Assembly: GCF_011751765.2 (NCBI RefSeq)
Contig: NZ_CP061169.1
Coordinates: forward strand, 1,364,001 to 1,428,000
Direction: 5' to 3'
DNA from: Paramicrobacterium chengjingii
GTDB taxonomy: Bacteria > Actinomycetota > Actinomycetes > Actinomycetales > Microbacteriaceae
Length of the DNA stretch: 64,000 nt
The notes beneath the pieces are model-generated. The model did no database searches. It was not told where the DNA came from and saw only the letters and a program-made list of their open reading frames with translations. Both the position numbers and the translations under genes were made by a program. Positions 52,299 to 62,168 of this stretch are shown here, piece after piece. Numbering within the stretch: position 1 is the first letter of the stretch; each line of letters starts with the position of its first letter.

Positions 52299-53407
52299 TG
52301 ACAACGGTTTCTGACGCGCCAGCGCTGTCGTTCGCGCGAACACTCAACTCGTCGCCTGCCACAACCGAGGAGCGCGATGCAGTGCTCGCGAACCCCGGCT
52401 TTGGCATTTATTTTTCTGACCACATGGTGTCGATCGACTGGACTGTTGAGTCCGGCTGGCACGACGCACGCCTGCAGCCGTATGGACCGCTGCAGCTCGA
52501 TCCAGGCTCGGCGGTTCTGCACTATGGCCAGGAAGTGTTCGAAGGGCTCAAGGCGTATCGTCACGACGACGGGTCCATCTGGACGTTTCGACCAGAGAAG
52601 AACGCTGAGAGGCTGCAACGTTCTGCACGGCGTCTCGCGCTTCCGGAGCTGCCCGTCGGGGACTTTCTCGCGTCGCTGAAGCAGGTGATTTCCGTCGATG
52701 CCGCGTGGGTTCCGCCGGGCGACGACGGAAGTCTTTATCTTCGCCCGTTCATGATCGCCAACGAGACGTTCCTCGGGGTTCGGGCCGCGCACACCGTTGC
52801 GTACTACGTCATCGCCTCGCCCGCCGGTCCGTATTTCACTGGCGGCGTCACCCCTGTCTCGATCTGGCTCTCGACCCAGTACTCGCGCGCCGGGCGCGGC
52901 GGAACCGGTGCCGCGAAGTGCGGCGGCAACTACGCAGCATCCCTGCTTCCCCAGGAGGAAGCAGCCCAGAACGGATGCTCACAGGTGTTGTTCCTCGATG
53001 CGGAGACCGGACAGCATGTTGACGAGCTCGGAGGCATGAACGTTTTCTTCGTGATGGGCGGAGACACGCTCGTTACCCCGGCGACCTCGGGCAGCATCCT
53101 CGAGGGAGTCACCCGGGACAGCGTTATTCAGCTCGCGAAGGATCGCGGCATGACGGTGGAAGAACGGGACATCAGCCTCGATGAATGGCGCGACGGCGTC
53201 GATTCGGGGCGTATCACTGAGATCTTCGCCTGTGGAACAGCTGCAGTGATCACGCCCATCGCACAGGTCAAGAGTGCTGACTTCACCATCGGCTCAGCTG
53301 ACGCTCCCGCCGGGGACATCACCATGGCGCTTCGCAAGGAACTCACCGATATTCAGCACGGCCGCGCCGAGGATCGCCACGGCTGGCTCTACCGACTCGA
53401 CGCCTGA
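52298..53407 (+). CDS. ilvE: Branched-chain amino-acid aminotransferase (copy 2)
   Basis: A 369-residue PLP enzyme of the same type as copy 1. Lys207 is conserved (GTGAAKCGGNYAASL), with Ser-to-Cys after it. N-terminal and several loop regions differ from copy 1 while the core matches closely. Coupled to leuB, it may favour leucine synthesis. The two copies could differ in substrate preference or regulation. A FAH-family gene follows 20 bases later. Confidence 0.94.
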   Translation: MTTVSDAPALSFARTLNSSPATTEERDAVLANPGFGIYFSDHMVSIDWTVESGWHDARLQPYGPLQLDPGSAVLHYGQEVFEGLKAYRHDDGSIWTFRPEKNAERLQRSARRLALPELPVGDFLASLKQVISVDAAWVPPGDDGSLYLRPFMIANETFLGVRAAHTVAYYVIASPAGPYFTGGVTPVSIWLSTQYSRAGRGGTGAAKCGGNYAASLLPQEEAAQNGCSQVLFLDAETGQHVDELGGMNVFFVMGGDTLVTPATSGSILEGVTRDSVIQLAKDRGMTVEERDISLDEWRDGVDSGRITEIFACGTAAVITPIAQVKSADFTIGSADAPAGDITMALRKELTDIQHGRAEDRHGWLYRLDA

Positions 53408-53426
53408 CACCAAAGGGGAACGACCC

Positions 53427-54185
53427 GTGAAGATTGCCCGATTCAGCCACGATGGCGCCATCAACTACGGAATCGTCGACGGCGATTCTCTCGTCGTTCT
53501 CGACGGCGACCCGATGTACACCGGATTCAACCCGACAGGCGAACGGGTGTCGCGTGACTCCGCGACTCTTCTCGCTCCGGTAATTCCGCGTTCGAAGGTC
53601 GTGGCGGTGGGAAAGAACTACCTCGATCACGCACAGGAAATGGGCGGGAATGCGCCAGAGGAACCACTGCTGTTTCTCAAGCCCAACACGTCGGTGATCG
53701 GTCCGGGCGATCGGATCATTCTTCCCGATCTTTCAGACCAGGTAGAGCACGAGGGCGAGCTTGCCGTGATCATCGGCGCGATTGCGCGCAATGTCGAGGC
53801 GGATGATGCCGCGTCGGTCATCTTCGGATATACCGCAGCCAATGACGTGACAGCGCGAGACCTCCAGCGCGCCGACGGACAATGGACGCGCGGAAAGGGT
53901 TTCGACACATTCTGCCCTCTTGGCCCCGTCGTCGAGACTGAGTTCACGCCGACGAGCGGAACCATCCAGACCCGAGTGAATGGCGAGGTGCGTCAGCAGG
54001 CGCCGCTGAGCAATATGATCCACTCGGTCGCGTCGATTATCGCCTACGCGTCAGCGGTCTTCACGCTTCTCCCCGGCGACGTCATCTTGACCGGAACGCC
54101 CGCAGGGGTGGGGCCGCTTCTCTCTGGCGACGTCGTCGACGTCGAGATCGACGGCATCGGAACTCTCAGCAACCCGGTAGTCTGA
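53427..54185 (+). CDS. Fumarylacetoacetate hydrolase family protein
   Basis: A 252-residue protein with the FAH C-terminal domain: VVAVGKNYLDHAQEMG, the metal site EGELAVIIG and FGYTAANDVTARDLQ, then GFDTFCPLGP and TGTPAGVGPL. Such proteins cleave 3-acylpyruvates or decarboxylate oxaloacetate. The substrate is not determined. In mycobacteria the corresponding gene lies next to gltX, between leuB and gltX. Here the mevalonate genes separate it from gltX. Confidence 0.9.
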   Translation: MKIARFSHDGAINYGIVDGDSLVVLDGDPMYTGFNPTGERVSRDSATLLAPVIPRSKVVAVGKNYLDHAQEMGGNAPEEPLLFLKPNTSVIGPGDRIILPDLSDQVEHEGELAVIIGAIARNVEADDAASVIFGYTAANDVTARDLQRADGQWTRGKGFDTFCPLGPVVETEFTPTSGTIQTRVNGEVRQQAPLSNMIHSVASIIAYASAVFTLLPGDVILTGTPAGVGPLLSGDVVDVEIDGIGTLSNPVV

Positions 54186-54213
54186 GCCGCCCGGCTTCGC
54201 CGCCGTGTGGAGA

Positions 54214-54219
54214 TAAACT
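54214..54219 (+). promoter_or_regulatory. Possible -10 for the mevalonate operon
   Basis: TAAACT within GAGATAAACTG lies about 110 bases before the mevalonate kinase start. No good -35 is seen. The leader between them shows no clear structure. Confidence 0.3.
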
Positions 54220-54329
54220 GTTCACCGAGCGTTTCCTCCACCCCGCGCGTTGCTGATCTGCCGCGCGAGATGTTGAGGTTCGTCCCGGTCGACGCCGACG
54301 GGCGAGAACTGATCAGGACGAGAGAGTAC

Positions 54330-55289
54330 ATGCACGAACCCGAGCGCAGGGCGGAAGGATCGGCCCATGCCAAGACGATCCTGCTGGGAGAGCACGCGGT
54401 CGTCTACGGCAGGCCAGCGATCGCCTTTCCCCTGGCATCGCTGACTATCACCGCTCTCGCTCGAACGACGACGCGTGGGCTCTCACTGGAGACGCCTTAC
54501 CATCGGGGTTCGGTCGCCCGCGACGACGGAACGTCGCCGCGGGAGGTTCTTCTGGCCGAAGCGGCGCTTCGGCACACCTTAGATTTCCTGGGAAAGCCGC
54601 ATCACGGCGTTGATGTCACCGTCACCGGATCGATTCCCGCAGCGCGCGGGCTCGGATCGAGCGCCGCTGTCGCTAGCGCAATCTCCGCTGCCGTCGCTGG
54701 CCTCGACGGCGTGCGTCTCTCGAATGCCGAGCGCTTCGAGCTCGTGCAGTTTGTCGAGCGTATTGCCCACGGAACGCCAAGCGGGCTTGATGCGCACGCG
54801 ACAATGGCGTCCGGACCAATACTTTTCGAGCGTGGTGAGGCCCACCCCCTCGCAATGGCCACCCTCCCGCCGCTTGTCGTCGCAGATACCGGCATCCGCG
54901 GTCATACCGGCGCCGCCGTCGCGATGGTGCGTGCTCGTCGAGAACGTGACGCCCGGGGCGTCGATGCCTCACTCGACGACATCGCAGTGCTTGTTGCTGG
55001 CGCTCAGGCTGACCTCGCCTCCGGTGATCTCGCGGCACTCGGCGAACGCATGTACGTTTGCCACGGCATCCTCTCTGAGCTTGGTGTGAGCAGTCCCGAG
55101 CTCAACGCGCTCGTCTCGGCGGCTCGCCAGGCGGGTGCTCTGGGTGCCAAACTGACGGGAGGCGGCCAAGGCGGATGCGTTATCGCGCTCGCTCCGACCG
55201 CTGCGGCAGTTCCCCAACTCGCGGCTGCGCTCACCGCTGCAGGTGCACACGGTGTCTGGTCGGTGACGGGCAGTGAGGAGACCACGTGA
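54330..55289 (+). CDS. mvk: Mevalonate kinase
   Basis: A 319-residue GHMP kinase. The ATG at 54330 gives MHEPERRAEGSAHAKTILLGEHAVVYGRPAIAFP in parts, where KTILLGEHAVVYG is the N-terminal signature. The ATP loop is IPAARGLGSSAAVASAISA and motif 3 is KLTGGGQGGCVIAL. It phosphorylates mevalonate. First gene of a six-gene operon whose members all overlap by start and stop codons. The upstream frame, without coding quality, makes earlier starts unlikely. Confidence 0.95.
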   Translation: MHEPERRAEGSAHAKTILLGEHAVVYGRPAIAFPLASLTITALARTTTRGLSLETPYHRGSVARDDGTSPREVLLAEAALRHTLDFLGKPHHGVDVTVTGSIPAARGLGSSAAVASAISAAVAGLDGVRLSNAERFELVQFVERIAHGTPSGLDAHATMASGPILFERGEAHPLAMATLPPLVVADTGIRGHTGAAVAMVRARRERDARGVDASLDDIAVLVAGAQADLASGDLAALGERMYVCHGILSELGVSSPELNALVSAARQAGALGAKLTGGGQGGCVIALAPTAAAVPQLAAALTAAGAHGVWSVTGSEETT

Positions 55290-56263
55290 CGAGCACAGCT
55301 ACAGCGCACCCGAACATCGCGCTGGCGAAGTACTGGGGTAAGCGCGATGACGCGCTGATCATTCCCGCAACGGGAAGCCTCTCTCTGACCCTTGACGTGT
55401 TTCCCACGACAACGTCCGTCACGGTCAGCGACGATGCTGCGGATGCAGTGGAACTTGACGGTGCTGCCCTCGCCGGCGAGGAGTCGAATCGCGTGCGCTC
55501 CGTGCTCGATCGCGTGCGAGAACTGAGCGGCCGCACGGAGAAAGCCCGAGTGGTCAGCGTCAACACCGTCCCGACTGCAGCGGGGTTGGCCTCGTCGGCT
55601 GCGGCATTCGCCGCACTGGCGACAGCGGCCGCGGACGCCTTTGGGCTCTCCGCCGATGACCGGATGCTCTCTCGAATCGCCCGTCGAGGTTCTGGTTCGG
55701 CCAGTCGTTCAATCTTTCGCGGTGTGGCCCGCTGGAACGCCGGCACCGACGACGAAAGCTCGTATGCGGAGCCGCTCGCGTGGCATGGGCCCGCTCTTGC
55801 GATGGTTGTCGCGATCGTGAGCTCGAAGCGCAAGGCCGTGTCGAGCCGAACAGCCATGCGGCGCACGGTCGAGACGTCACCATACTTTGCCGCCTGGGTG
55901 GCCTCGAGCGCCACACTGCTCGAGCAGATGTCCGACGCCGTCGCTGCGGGAGACCTCGAGACAGTGGGGGAGCTCACAGAGCAGAGCGCTCTGCGCATGC
56001 ACGCCAGCATGTTCGGCGCGGTTCCACCGGTGCGCTACCTCAGCGCAGCGAGCCTCGCCCTCTTCGATACCGTGCTGAACCTCCGTTCTGACGGCATCGA
56101 GGCTTATGCCACAGCCGATGCGGGTCCGAACGTGAAAGTGCTGTGCCGGTCAGATCAGGCTGCAGAAGTCGTCGCGGGGTTGTCTGCCGTGATTCCCGAT
56201 GCAGATTACGTCGTGGCGCACGCTGGACCGGGAGCACACATTGTCGATGGAGTCGGCGCATGA
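55286..56263 (+). CDS. mvaD: Diphosphomevalonate decarboxylase
   Basis: A 325-residue GHMP enzyme making isopentenyl diphosphate. NIALAKYWGKRDD is the signature. VNTVPTAAGLASSAAAFAAL is the ATP loop. GSGSASRSIFRG and an FDTVLNLRSDG end complete the pattern. The GTG start overlaps mvk as GTGA. It catalyses the last ATP-dependent step, with phosphomevalonate kinase encoded after it. Confidence 0.95.
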   Translation: MTSTATAHPNIALAKYWGKRDDALIIPATGSLSLTLDVFPTTTSVTVSDDAADAVELDGAALAGEESNRVRSVLDRVRELSGRTEKARVVSVNTVPTAAGLASSAAAFAALATAAADAFGLSADDRMLSRIARRGSGSASRSIFRGVARWNAGTDDESSYAEPLAWHGPALAMVVAIVSSKRKAVSSRTAMRRTVETSPYFAAWVASSATLLEQMSDAVAAGDLETVGELTEQSALRMHASMFGAVPPVRYLSAASLALFDTVLNLRSDGIEAYATADAGPNVKVLCRSDQAAEVVAGLSAVIPDADYVVAHAGPGAHIVDGVGA

Positions 56264-57348
56264 TCACGGTCAGGGCTCCAGGAAAACTCTTCATCGCTGG
56301 GGAGTATGCCGTCGTCGAAGCGGGGAATCCGTCTGTGCTTGTCGCCGTCGACAGGTTCGTGCGCGTCGACCTCACGCCCAGCGTCGGCAAGGGCAGCATC
56401 CACTCTGAGCAGTACGGGCGTCAACCGCTTGTGTGGTATCGGGACGCGCGTGGCATCGTACTCGATCATGACATGCGACCCGTCGACTACATTCTCTCGT
56501 CGATCGAAGCCGTCGAGCAGTATGTCTCTGAGCAAGGCATCACTCCGCGATTTTATGACCTAGCGGTGTCGAGTGAGCTCGACGACGTGAGTGGACGCAA
56601 GTTCGGTCTCGGGTCAAGCGCCGCAGTCACCGTTGCCACGATTGGTGTGCTCAACACCTTCTACGAGCTGAAGCTGTCCCGGCGGGAGCGCTACAAGCTC
56701 GCGATGCTCGCGACCATAGCCGTCTCTCCGCACGCCTCGGGCGGTGACCTTGCCGCCAGCACGTTCGGGGGGTGGATCGCATACTCCGCTCCGGATCGCG
56801 AACACGCTCTGAGCCTCCGTGAGGCACACGGAGTATCGGGGGCGCTTCATCGGGACTGGGACGGCTTCAGCGTGCGACAGCTCACACCGCCGAGCGGACT
56901 TCAACTGATCGTTGGCTGGACGGGGGAGCCGGCATCCACATCGCGCCTCGTTGATGATTTGCGCGATCGACGGTGGCTCGAAGAGATTCGCTACTCGAAC
57001 TTTTTGGCGCAGAGCCGCCACCATGTGGAAACGCTCATCGATGCGCTCGACGACGATAACTCCGCCGGGGTCAAGAATGCGATCAGGGGTGCCCGTCGCA
57101 CGTTGTCGCAGCTGGACCTCGCGGCGAAGCTTGGCATCGAAACTCCGGCACTCGCGAGGCTGAGCGACACCGCAGAGTCGATTGGTGCCGCCGCGAAATC
57201 ATCCGGAGCCGGTGGAGGAGACTGCGGTGTGGTCTTCGCCGAGATCGATGCCGACATCTCGGGTCTGCTGAGAGAATGGGAGCGGAGCGACATCCGCCAT
57301 CTCGCGTTGGCGGTTCATCCGTCAGAAGGAGGCCTCGATGAGCGGTGA
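56260..57348 (+). CDS. pmk: Phosphomevalonate kinase
   Basis: A 362-residue GHMP kinase. MITVRAPGKLFIAGEYAVVEAG is the N-terminal signature (seen in parts), GRKFGLGSSAAVTVATI the ATP loop, and GAGGGDCGVVFAE motif 3. It makes mevalonate diphosphate. The ATG overlaps the preceding stop as ATGA, and the next gene's start lies inside its end by 11 bases. Confidence 0.93.
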   Translation: MITVRAPGKLFIAGEYAVVEAGNPSVLVAVDRFVRVDLTPSVGKGSIHSEQYGRQPLVWYRDARGIVLDHDMRPVDYILSSIEAVEQYVSEQGITPRFYDLAVSSELDDVSGRKFGLGSSAAVTVATIGVLNTFYELKLSRRERYKLAMLATIAVSPHASGGDLAASTFGGWIAYSAPDREHALSLREAHGVSGALHRDWDGFSVRQLTPPSGLQLIVGWTGEPASTSRLVDDLRDRRWLEEIRYSNFLAQSRHHVETLIDALDDDNSAGVKNAIRGARRTLSQLDLAAKLGIETPALARLSDTAESIGAAAKSSGAGGGDCGVVFAEIDADISGLLREWERSDIRHLALAVHPSEGGLDER

Positions 57349-58423
57349 TCGCAAAGACGACCACGTGCGTCTCGCGACAGAGCAGAATCGGGAACGAGGC
57401 CGCTTGAACGAATTCGACGACGTGCGCTTTGTGCACCACGCACTCGGTGCCGCAGACCTCGACGCCGTGTCACTTTCGACCCACGCCGGGCCACTCAGAC
57501 TCCCCCTTCCTCTCTATATCAACGGAATGACGGGCGGCAGCGAATCGACGGCTCTCATCAATCGAGATCTCGGCATCGTCGCACGGGAGACGGGCGTGGC
57601 CATCGCCTCAGGATCGATGAGTCCCGTCTTTAAAGATCGCTCGACAATCGGCGGTTTTCAGACGATCAGAGACGCGAACCCGCACGGAACTGTCTTCGCG
57701 AACCTCAGCGCCAACGCGAGCGTCGAGAACGCACGTGCTGCCGTCGACATCATGAGCGCCGACGCCCTGCAGATTCACATCAACAGCGTTCAAGAGATCG
57801 TGATGCCCGAAGGCGACCGCGCGTTCTCGCACTGGCCCGAGAACATCGCCCGAATTGTCGAGGCCCTCGATGTTCCCGTCATCGTCAAAGAAGTCGGATT
57901 CGGCATGAGCGGCGACACCGTCGCACAGCTCTCCGAGCTCGGTGTCGGCATTGTCGATGTGAGCGGCCGTGGTGGCACCGACTTCGCCGCGATCGAGAAT
58001 GCGCGTCGCACCGCGACGGACTTCAGCATCCTCTCGGGTTGGGGGCAGTCGGCAGTCGTCGGCCTGCTCGATGCTCGGGATGCCGCGGAACACGCGAACG
58101 TGTCGCTTCTTGCCTCGGGAGGCGTGCGTACCCCGCTTGACGCCGTTCGCGCGCTGGCGCTCGGCGCACAAGCGGTGGGCGTCGCCGGCAGCTTTCTGCG
58201 CCTGCTCAAAGACGAAGGCATCGATGCGCTCATCGAGGAGATCTCACGCTGGACTGACCAGATTCGCTCGCTCATCGCACTGCTCGGACAGGTATCGGTG
58301 GCAGGACTCGCTGAAACGGACATCGTCATCACGGGAGACGTTCGCGACTTTTGCATTGCCCGCGGCATCGACACCACGATGTATGCACGGCGAAGTGGGA
58401 ACAAAGGAGAACACCGCTCATGA
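57338..58423 (+). CDS. fni: Isopentenyl-diphosphate isomerase, type II (FMN)
   Basis: A 361-residue FMN- and NADPH-dependent enzyme that interconverts IPP and DMAPP. RKDDHVRLA, NGMTGGS, LQIHINSVQEIVMPEGDR and VSGRGGTDFAAIENAR are family signatures, with the flavin-binding beta-barrel. The type II enzyme is found mainly in bacteria with a mevalonate pathway or in archaea. Placed fourth, as in the Streptomyces CL190 cluster. Confidence 0.95.
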   Translation: MSGDRKDDHVRLATEQNRERGRLNEFDDVRFVHHALGAADLDAVSLSTHAGPLRLPLPLYINGMTGGSESTALINRDLGIVARETGVAIASGSMSPVFKDRSTIGGFQTIRDANPHGTVFANLSANASVENARAAVDIMSADALQIHINSVQEIVMPEGDRAFSHWPENIARIVEALDVPVIVKEVGFGMSGDTVAQLSELGVGIVDVSGRGGTDFAAIENARRTATDFSILSGWGQSAVVGLLDARDAAEHANVSLLASGGVRTPLDAVRALALGAQAVGVAGSFLRLLKDEGIDALIEEISRWTDQIRSLIALLGQVSVAGLAETDIVITGDVRDFCIARGIDTTMYARRSGNKGEHRS

Positions 58424-59460
58424 CGGAAACCACGTTCGCTCCCGTGCCGATGCGGTGGCTCGGTCCCGTGAGAGTCAGCGGCAACGTGATGAATGGCGAG
58501 CAGGAGATTCCGCTGGCCACATACGAGACCACGCTGTGGCCATCTGTGCGGCGAGGCGCGCACGTGTCAACGATGGTCGATGGCGGCATTCAGACAACCC
58601 TGATCGACGAGCGAATGGCGCGTTCCGTGATTTTCGAAGCCGAGGACGCGGCGGCGGCGCTCGCGGCTGCCCGCCGCATCGAGGCCGATATTCCGGCACT
58701 GCAGGCCGCTGTCAGCGAGACGAGCCGCTTCGCCACGCTCATTGACGTTCACCATCAGATCGTGGGAAATCTGCTGTTTCTTCGCTTCGAGTTCACAACC
58801 GGCGATGCCGCAGGGCACAACATGGTCACGCTCGCGTCGGACAAACTCATGGCGCACATTCTGCAGTCGGAGAGCTCGCTGCGCTACAGCTCCATTTCGG
58901 GAAACTACTGCACAGACAAGAAGGCGTCTGCCGTGAACGGCATCCTGGGTCGAGGCAAGAATGTCGTGACCGAGATTGTCATTCCCGACGAAATCCTTCG
59001 CCGCCGTTTGCGCACGAGTGCCGAGAAGATGGCGCGGCTCAACGTTCGAAAGAACTTGATCGGCGGCGCGATCGCTGGCAGCCTGCGCTCCGCGAACGCG
59101 CACTATGCGAACATGCTGCTCGGCTTCTATCTCGCAACGGGCCAAGACGCCGCAAACATCGTCGAGGGATCACAGGGCTTCACGCATGCCGAGGCGCGTG
59201 GCGATGCCCTGTATTTTTCGTGCACGATTCCAAACCTCATCGTCGGTTCGGTCGGAAACGGCAAAGGACTCGACGTCGTCACCGAGAATCTCAGACGACT
59301 CGGATGCTCCGAACAGCGTGAGCCAGGTGAGAACGCTCGTCGGCTCGCCGCGCTGTGCGCAGCCACGGTGCTCTGCGGAGAGCTCTCGCTCATGGCCGCG
59401 CAGACAAACCCCGGCGAGCTCATGGCCGCCCATCTTCAGTTTGAAAGGACAGCCCGATGA
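58420..59460 (+). CDS. mvaA: HMG-CoA reductase
   Basis: A 346-residue enzyme reducing HMG-CoA to mevalonate. ENVIG-like VSGNVMNGEQEIPLAT, GDAAGHNMVTLASDK (class I-like DAxGxN), GNYCTDKKASAVNG and GSLRSANAHYANM are present. The start ATG overlaps the previous stop as ATGA. The catalytic Lys, Asp and Glu positions lie within these motifs. Absence of long N-terminal membrane parts is normal for bacteria. Confidence 0.94.
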   Translation: MTETTFAPVPMRWLGPVRVSGNVMNGEQEIPLATYETTLWPSVRRGAHVSTMVDGGIQTTLIDERMARSVIFEAEDAAAALAAARRIEADIPALQAAVSETSRFATLIDVHHQIVGNLLFLRFEFTTGDAAGHNMVTLASDKLMAHILQSESSLRYSSISGNYCTDKKASAVNGILGRGKNVVTEIVIPDEILRRRLRTSAEKMARLNVRKNLIGGAIAGSLRSANAHYANMLLGFYLATGQDAANIVEGSQGFTHAEARGDALYFSCTIPNLIVGSVGNGKGLDVVTENLRRLGCSEQREPGENARRLAALCAATVLCGELSLMAAQTNPGELMAAHLQFERTAR

Positions 59461-60611
59461 CCATCGGTATCCACGACATCTCGGCTGCAACGGGCAGCCT
59501 CGTCTTCGCGCTCGCCGACTTGGCAGAGCACGAAGGCATTGACGTGGGCAAATATCACCGCGGCATCGGTCAGACCGAGATGAGCCTGACGGCCGAAGAC
59601 GAAGATATCGTGACGATGGCCGCCCGCGCCGCCGCGCCCATCATCGAGAGGCACGGCACCGAAGGGCTGCGCACCGTGATCTTCGCCACGGAATCGGGCA
59701 TTGATCAGTCGAAGGCGGCATCCGTGTTCTTGCACCGTCTGCTCGGGTTGCCGCGTGCCGTTCGCGTCGTCGAGGTGAAGGAAGCCTGCTACTCGGCGAC
59801 AGCGGCAATTCAATTCGCTCTCGGAATCGTCGCACGGCGCGCAGACGAACGTGTTCTCGTGATCGCGAGTGATGTTGCGCGGTACGAGCTCAACTCGAGC
59901 GGCGAGGCCACTCAAGGCGCTGGCGCTGTGGCCATGCTGATCTCTGAGAATCCGGCGGTGCTCGAGATTGAGCCCGTTTCAGGAGTGTGGACCGACGACG
60001 TCTGGGACTTCTGGCGCCCAAACGATCGAAGCACGGCACTCGTCGACGGGCGGTACTCGGTGCAGGTGTACCTCGAATCCCTCGAAGGTGCATGGAACGA
60101 CTACCGGGCGCACGGCGGGGCGGACTTCTCGAGCTTTGCCCGCGTCTGCTACCACCAGCCTTTCACCCGCATGGCGGTGAAGGGCCAGCAGCGTCTGGCC
60201 CGCATCGCCGATCCCGACGGCGAAAGCACCGATATCGACCGTCTTGCCGACACTGTCGAGTACAACTCCCGCATCGGCAACAGCTACACAGCATCCATCT
60301 ACCTCGCCTTTCTGTCCCTTCTCGACAACGGACCAGATCTGTCAGCAGAGCGCATCGGGTTCTTCAGCTACGGCTCGGGCGCGGTCGGCGAGTTCTTCGG
60401 CGGCGTGCTGGTGCCCGGGTACAAGAGTCAGCTCCGCACGGAAGAGCTGCAGAACATGCTCGCAGCTCGGCGTCCCATCGGCTACGACGAATACCGCCAC
60501 CGTCACATCGCCTACGATCGTGTCGGCGACTTCGAGACCGCAGACGAAACACACGGTGATGTGCGCTTTGCCGGTGTCGAGCAGCACAAGCGCTTGTACG
60601 AGGCCCGCTGA
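59457..60611 (+). CDS. mvaS: HMG-CoA synthase
   Basis: A 384-residue thiolase-fold enzyme condensing acetyl-CoA with acetoacetyl-CoA. The nucleophile Cys111 is in KEACYSATAAI, with Glu residues in FATESGIDQSK. RVCYHQPFTRMAVKGQQR holds the active-site His. The start overlaps mvaA as ATGA. It is last in the operon although first in the pathway, as in Streptomyces CL190. The gene ends 42 bases before gltX. Confidence 0.95.
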   Translation: MTIGIHDISAATGSLVFALADLAEHEGIDVGKYHRGIGQTEMSLTAEDEDIVTMAARAAAPIIERHGTEGLRTVIFATESGIDQSKAASVFLHRLLGLPRAVRVVEVKEACYSATAAIQFALGIVARRADERVLVIASDVARYELNSSGEATQGAGAVAMLISENPAVLEIEPVSGVWTDDVWDFWRPNDRSTALVDGRYSVQVYLESLEGAWNDYRAHGGADFSSFARVCYHQPFTRMAVKGQQRLARIADPDGESTDIDRLADTVEYNSRIGNSYTASIYLAFLSLLDNGPDLSAERIGFFSYGSGAVGEFFGGVLVPGYKSQLRTEELQNMLAARRPIGYDEYRHRHIAYDRVGDFETADETHGDVRFAGVEQHKRLYEAR

Positions 60612-60640
60612 CGTTCGCATCTGAATCGAACCGACTCGAC

Positions 60641-60646
60641 TAAGAT
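60641..60646 (+). promoter_or_regulatory. -10-like TAAGAT before gltX
   Basis: TAAGAT lies seven bases before the ATG of gltX (four before an in-frame GTG), with no ribosome site between. A leaderless start separate from the mevalonate operon is likely. Confidence 0.4.
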
Positions 60647-60653
60647 CGACGTG

Positions 60654-62168
60654 ATGTCACTCGCAGCCTCATACCCATTTTCCCCGGCCACCGGCACCGA
60701 TGTACGTGTGCGTTTCTGCCCGTCGCCCACCGGAACGCCTCACGTCGGCCTGATTCGCACGGCGCTCTTCAACTGGGCGTATGCGCGCCACACGGGCGGA
60801 AAGCTCGTCTTCAGAATCGAAGATACGGATGCTGCCAGAGACAGCGAAGAAAGCTATGCGCAGATTCTCGAGGGGCTGCGTTGGCTGAACATCGATTGGG
60901 ACGAAGGGATTGACGTTGGCGGCCCCAACGGACCGTACCGTCAGTCGCAGCGTTCCGAGATTTATGCCGACGTGATCGAGAAGCTCACGGAGTCGGGGCA
61001 TCTCTACGAGAGCTTTTCGACGGCGGACGAGATCACGGCGCGCAATGTCGCTGCCGGTCGGCCGGCCGAGCACGGTTACGACAATTTTGATCGCGACCTT
61101 ACCGACGAGCAGAAGGCGGCGTTTCGCGCTGAGGGGCGCCAGCCGGCGCTGCGCCTGCGCGTGCCAGACGAAGATCTCTCGTTCACAGATCTCGTGCGCG
61201 GTGACATCACATTCCCGGCCGGATCGTTCATCGACTTCGTTGTCGTGCGCCCCAACGGCAAGCCTCTCTACACATTCGTGAACCCGGTTGATGACGCACT
61301 CATGGGCGTGACTCACGTGCTGCGAGGCGAAGATCTTCTTCCCTCGACCCCACGCCAGATCGCGCTGTACCGCGCGCTGATCGATGCTGGCCTCGCCACG
61401 TTCGTTCCCAACTTCGGTCACCTCCCCACCGTGCTGGGCGATGGCAACAAGAAACTCTCTAAGCGCAATCCCGAGTCGAACCTGTTCCACCATCGCGATC
61501 GTGGCTTCGTTCCTGAGGGGCTCGACAACTACCTGGCGCTGCTTGGCTGGGGATACTCTGCCGATCGCGATGTGTTCACGCTCGACGAGATGGTGGAGCG
61601 ATTCGACATCGCCGATGTGAATCCCAACCCCGCGCGCTTCGATCTCAAGAAGGCAGAATCGATCAACGGCGACCACATTCGGATGCTGGAGGTCGATGAC
61701 TTCGCATCACGCTGTGTTCCCTACCTTGTCGAGGCGGGCGTCTTCACGGAACCGCTCAGCGACGACCAGCGCGAGATTCTGGCGAAGGCCGCACCGCTTG
61801 TGCAGACGCGCATGAGCCTGCTCGGGGACGCCCCGGGCATGCTCGGTTTTCTCTTCACTGACGCTGCCTCGATCGAATTTCAGGCAGACGCTCTGAAATC
61901 GCTGCCGAAGAACTCTGTCGAGGTGCTCGACGCGGCGCTCACCGTTCTGCGCGCGAGCGACGAGTGGACGGCAGGCGCGCTGCAGCAGGTGCTTGCCGAG
62001 GCCCTTGTCGAAAGGCTTGAGCTGAAGCCGCGCATCGCGTATGGTCCGCTGCGCGTTGCGGTATCGGGCCGACGTGTCTCGCCTCCCTTGTTCGAATCCA
62101 TGGAGATCCTGGGAAAGACCGATTCAATTGCTCGCATTGAGCGACTGGTGGCGCACCTGGGAGAGTGA
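60654..62168 (+). CDS. gltX: Glutamyl-tRNA synthetase
   Basis: A 504-residue class I enzyme. The HIGH-type site is [19 protein letters not shown] and the KMSKS site is KKLSKRN. RFAPSPTG becomes RFCPSPTG here. The C-terminal anticodon-binding part is helical. The ATG at 60654 is chosen; GTG three bases earlier adds only one residue. In actinobacteria it often charges both tRNA-Glu and tRNA-Gln. The next tRNA gene is tRNA-Gln. Confidence 0.97.
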   Translation: MSLAASYPFSPATGTDVRVRFCPSPTGTPHVGLIRTALFNWAYARHTGGKLVFRIEDTDAARDSEESYAQILEGLRWLNIDWDEGIDVGGPNGPYRQSQRSEIYADVIEKLTESGHLYESFSTADEITARNVAAGRPAEHGYDNFDRDLTDEQKAAFRAEGRQPALRLRVPDEDLSFTDLVRGDITFPAGSFIDFVVVRPNGKPLYTFVNPVDDALMGVTHVLRGEDLLPSTPRQIALYRALIDAGLATFVPNFGHLPTVLGDGNKKLSKRNPESNLFHHRDRGFVPEGLDNYLALLGWGYSADRDVFTLDEMVERFDIADVNPNPARFDLKKAESINGDHIRMLEVDDFASRCVPYLVEAGVFTEPLSDDQREILAKAAPLVQTRMSLLGDAPGMLGFLFTDAASIEFQADALKSLPKNSVEVLDAALTVLRASDEWTAGALQQVLAEALVERLELKPRIAYGPLRVAVSGRRVSPPLFESMEILGKTDSIARIERLVAHLGE

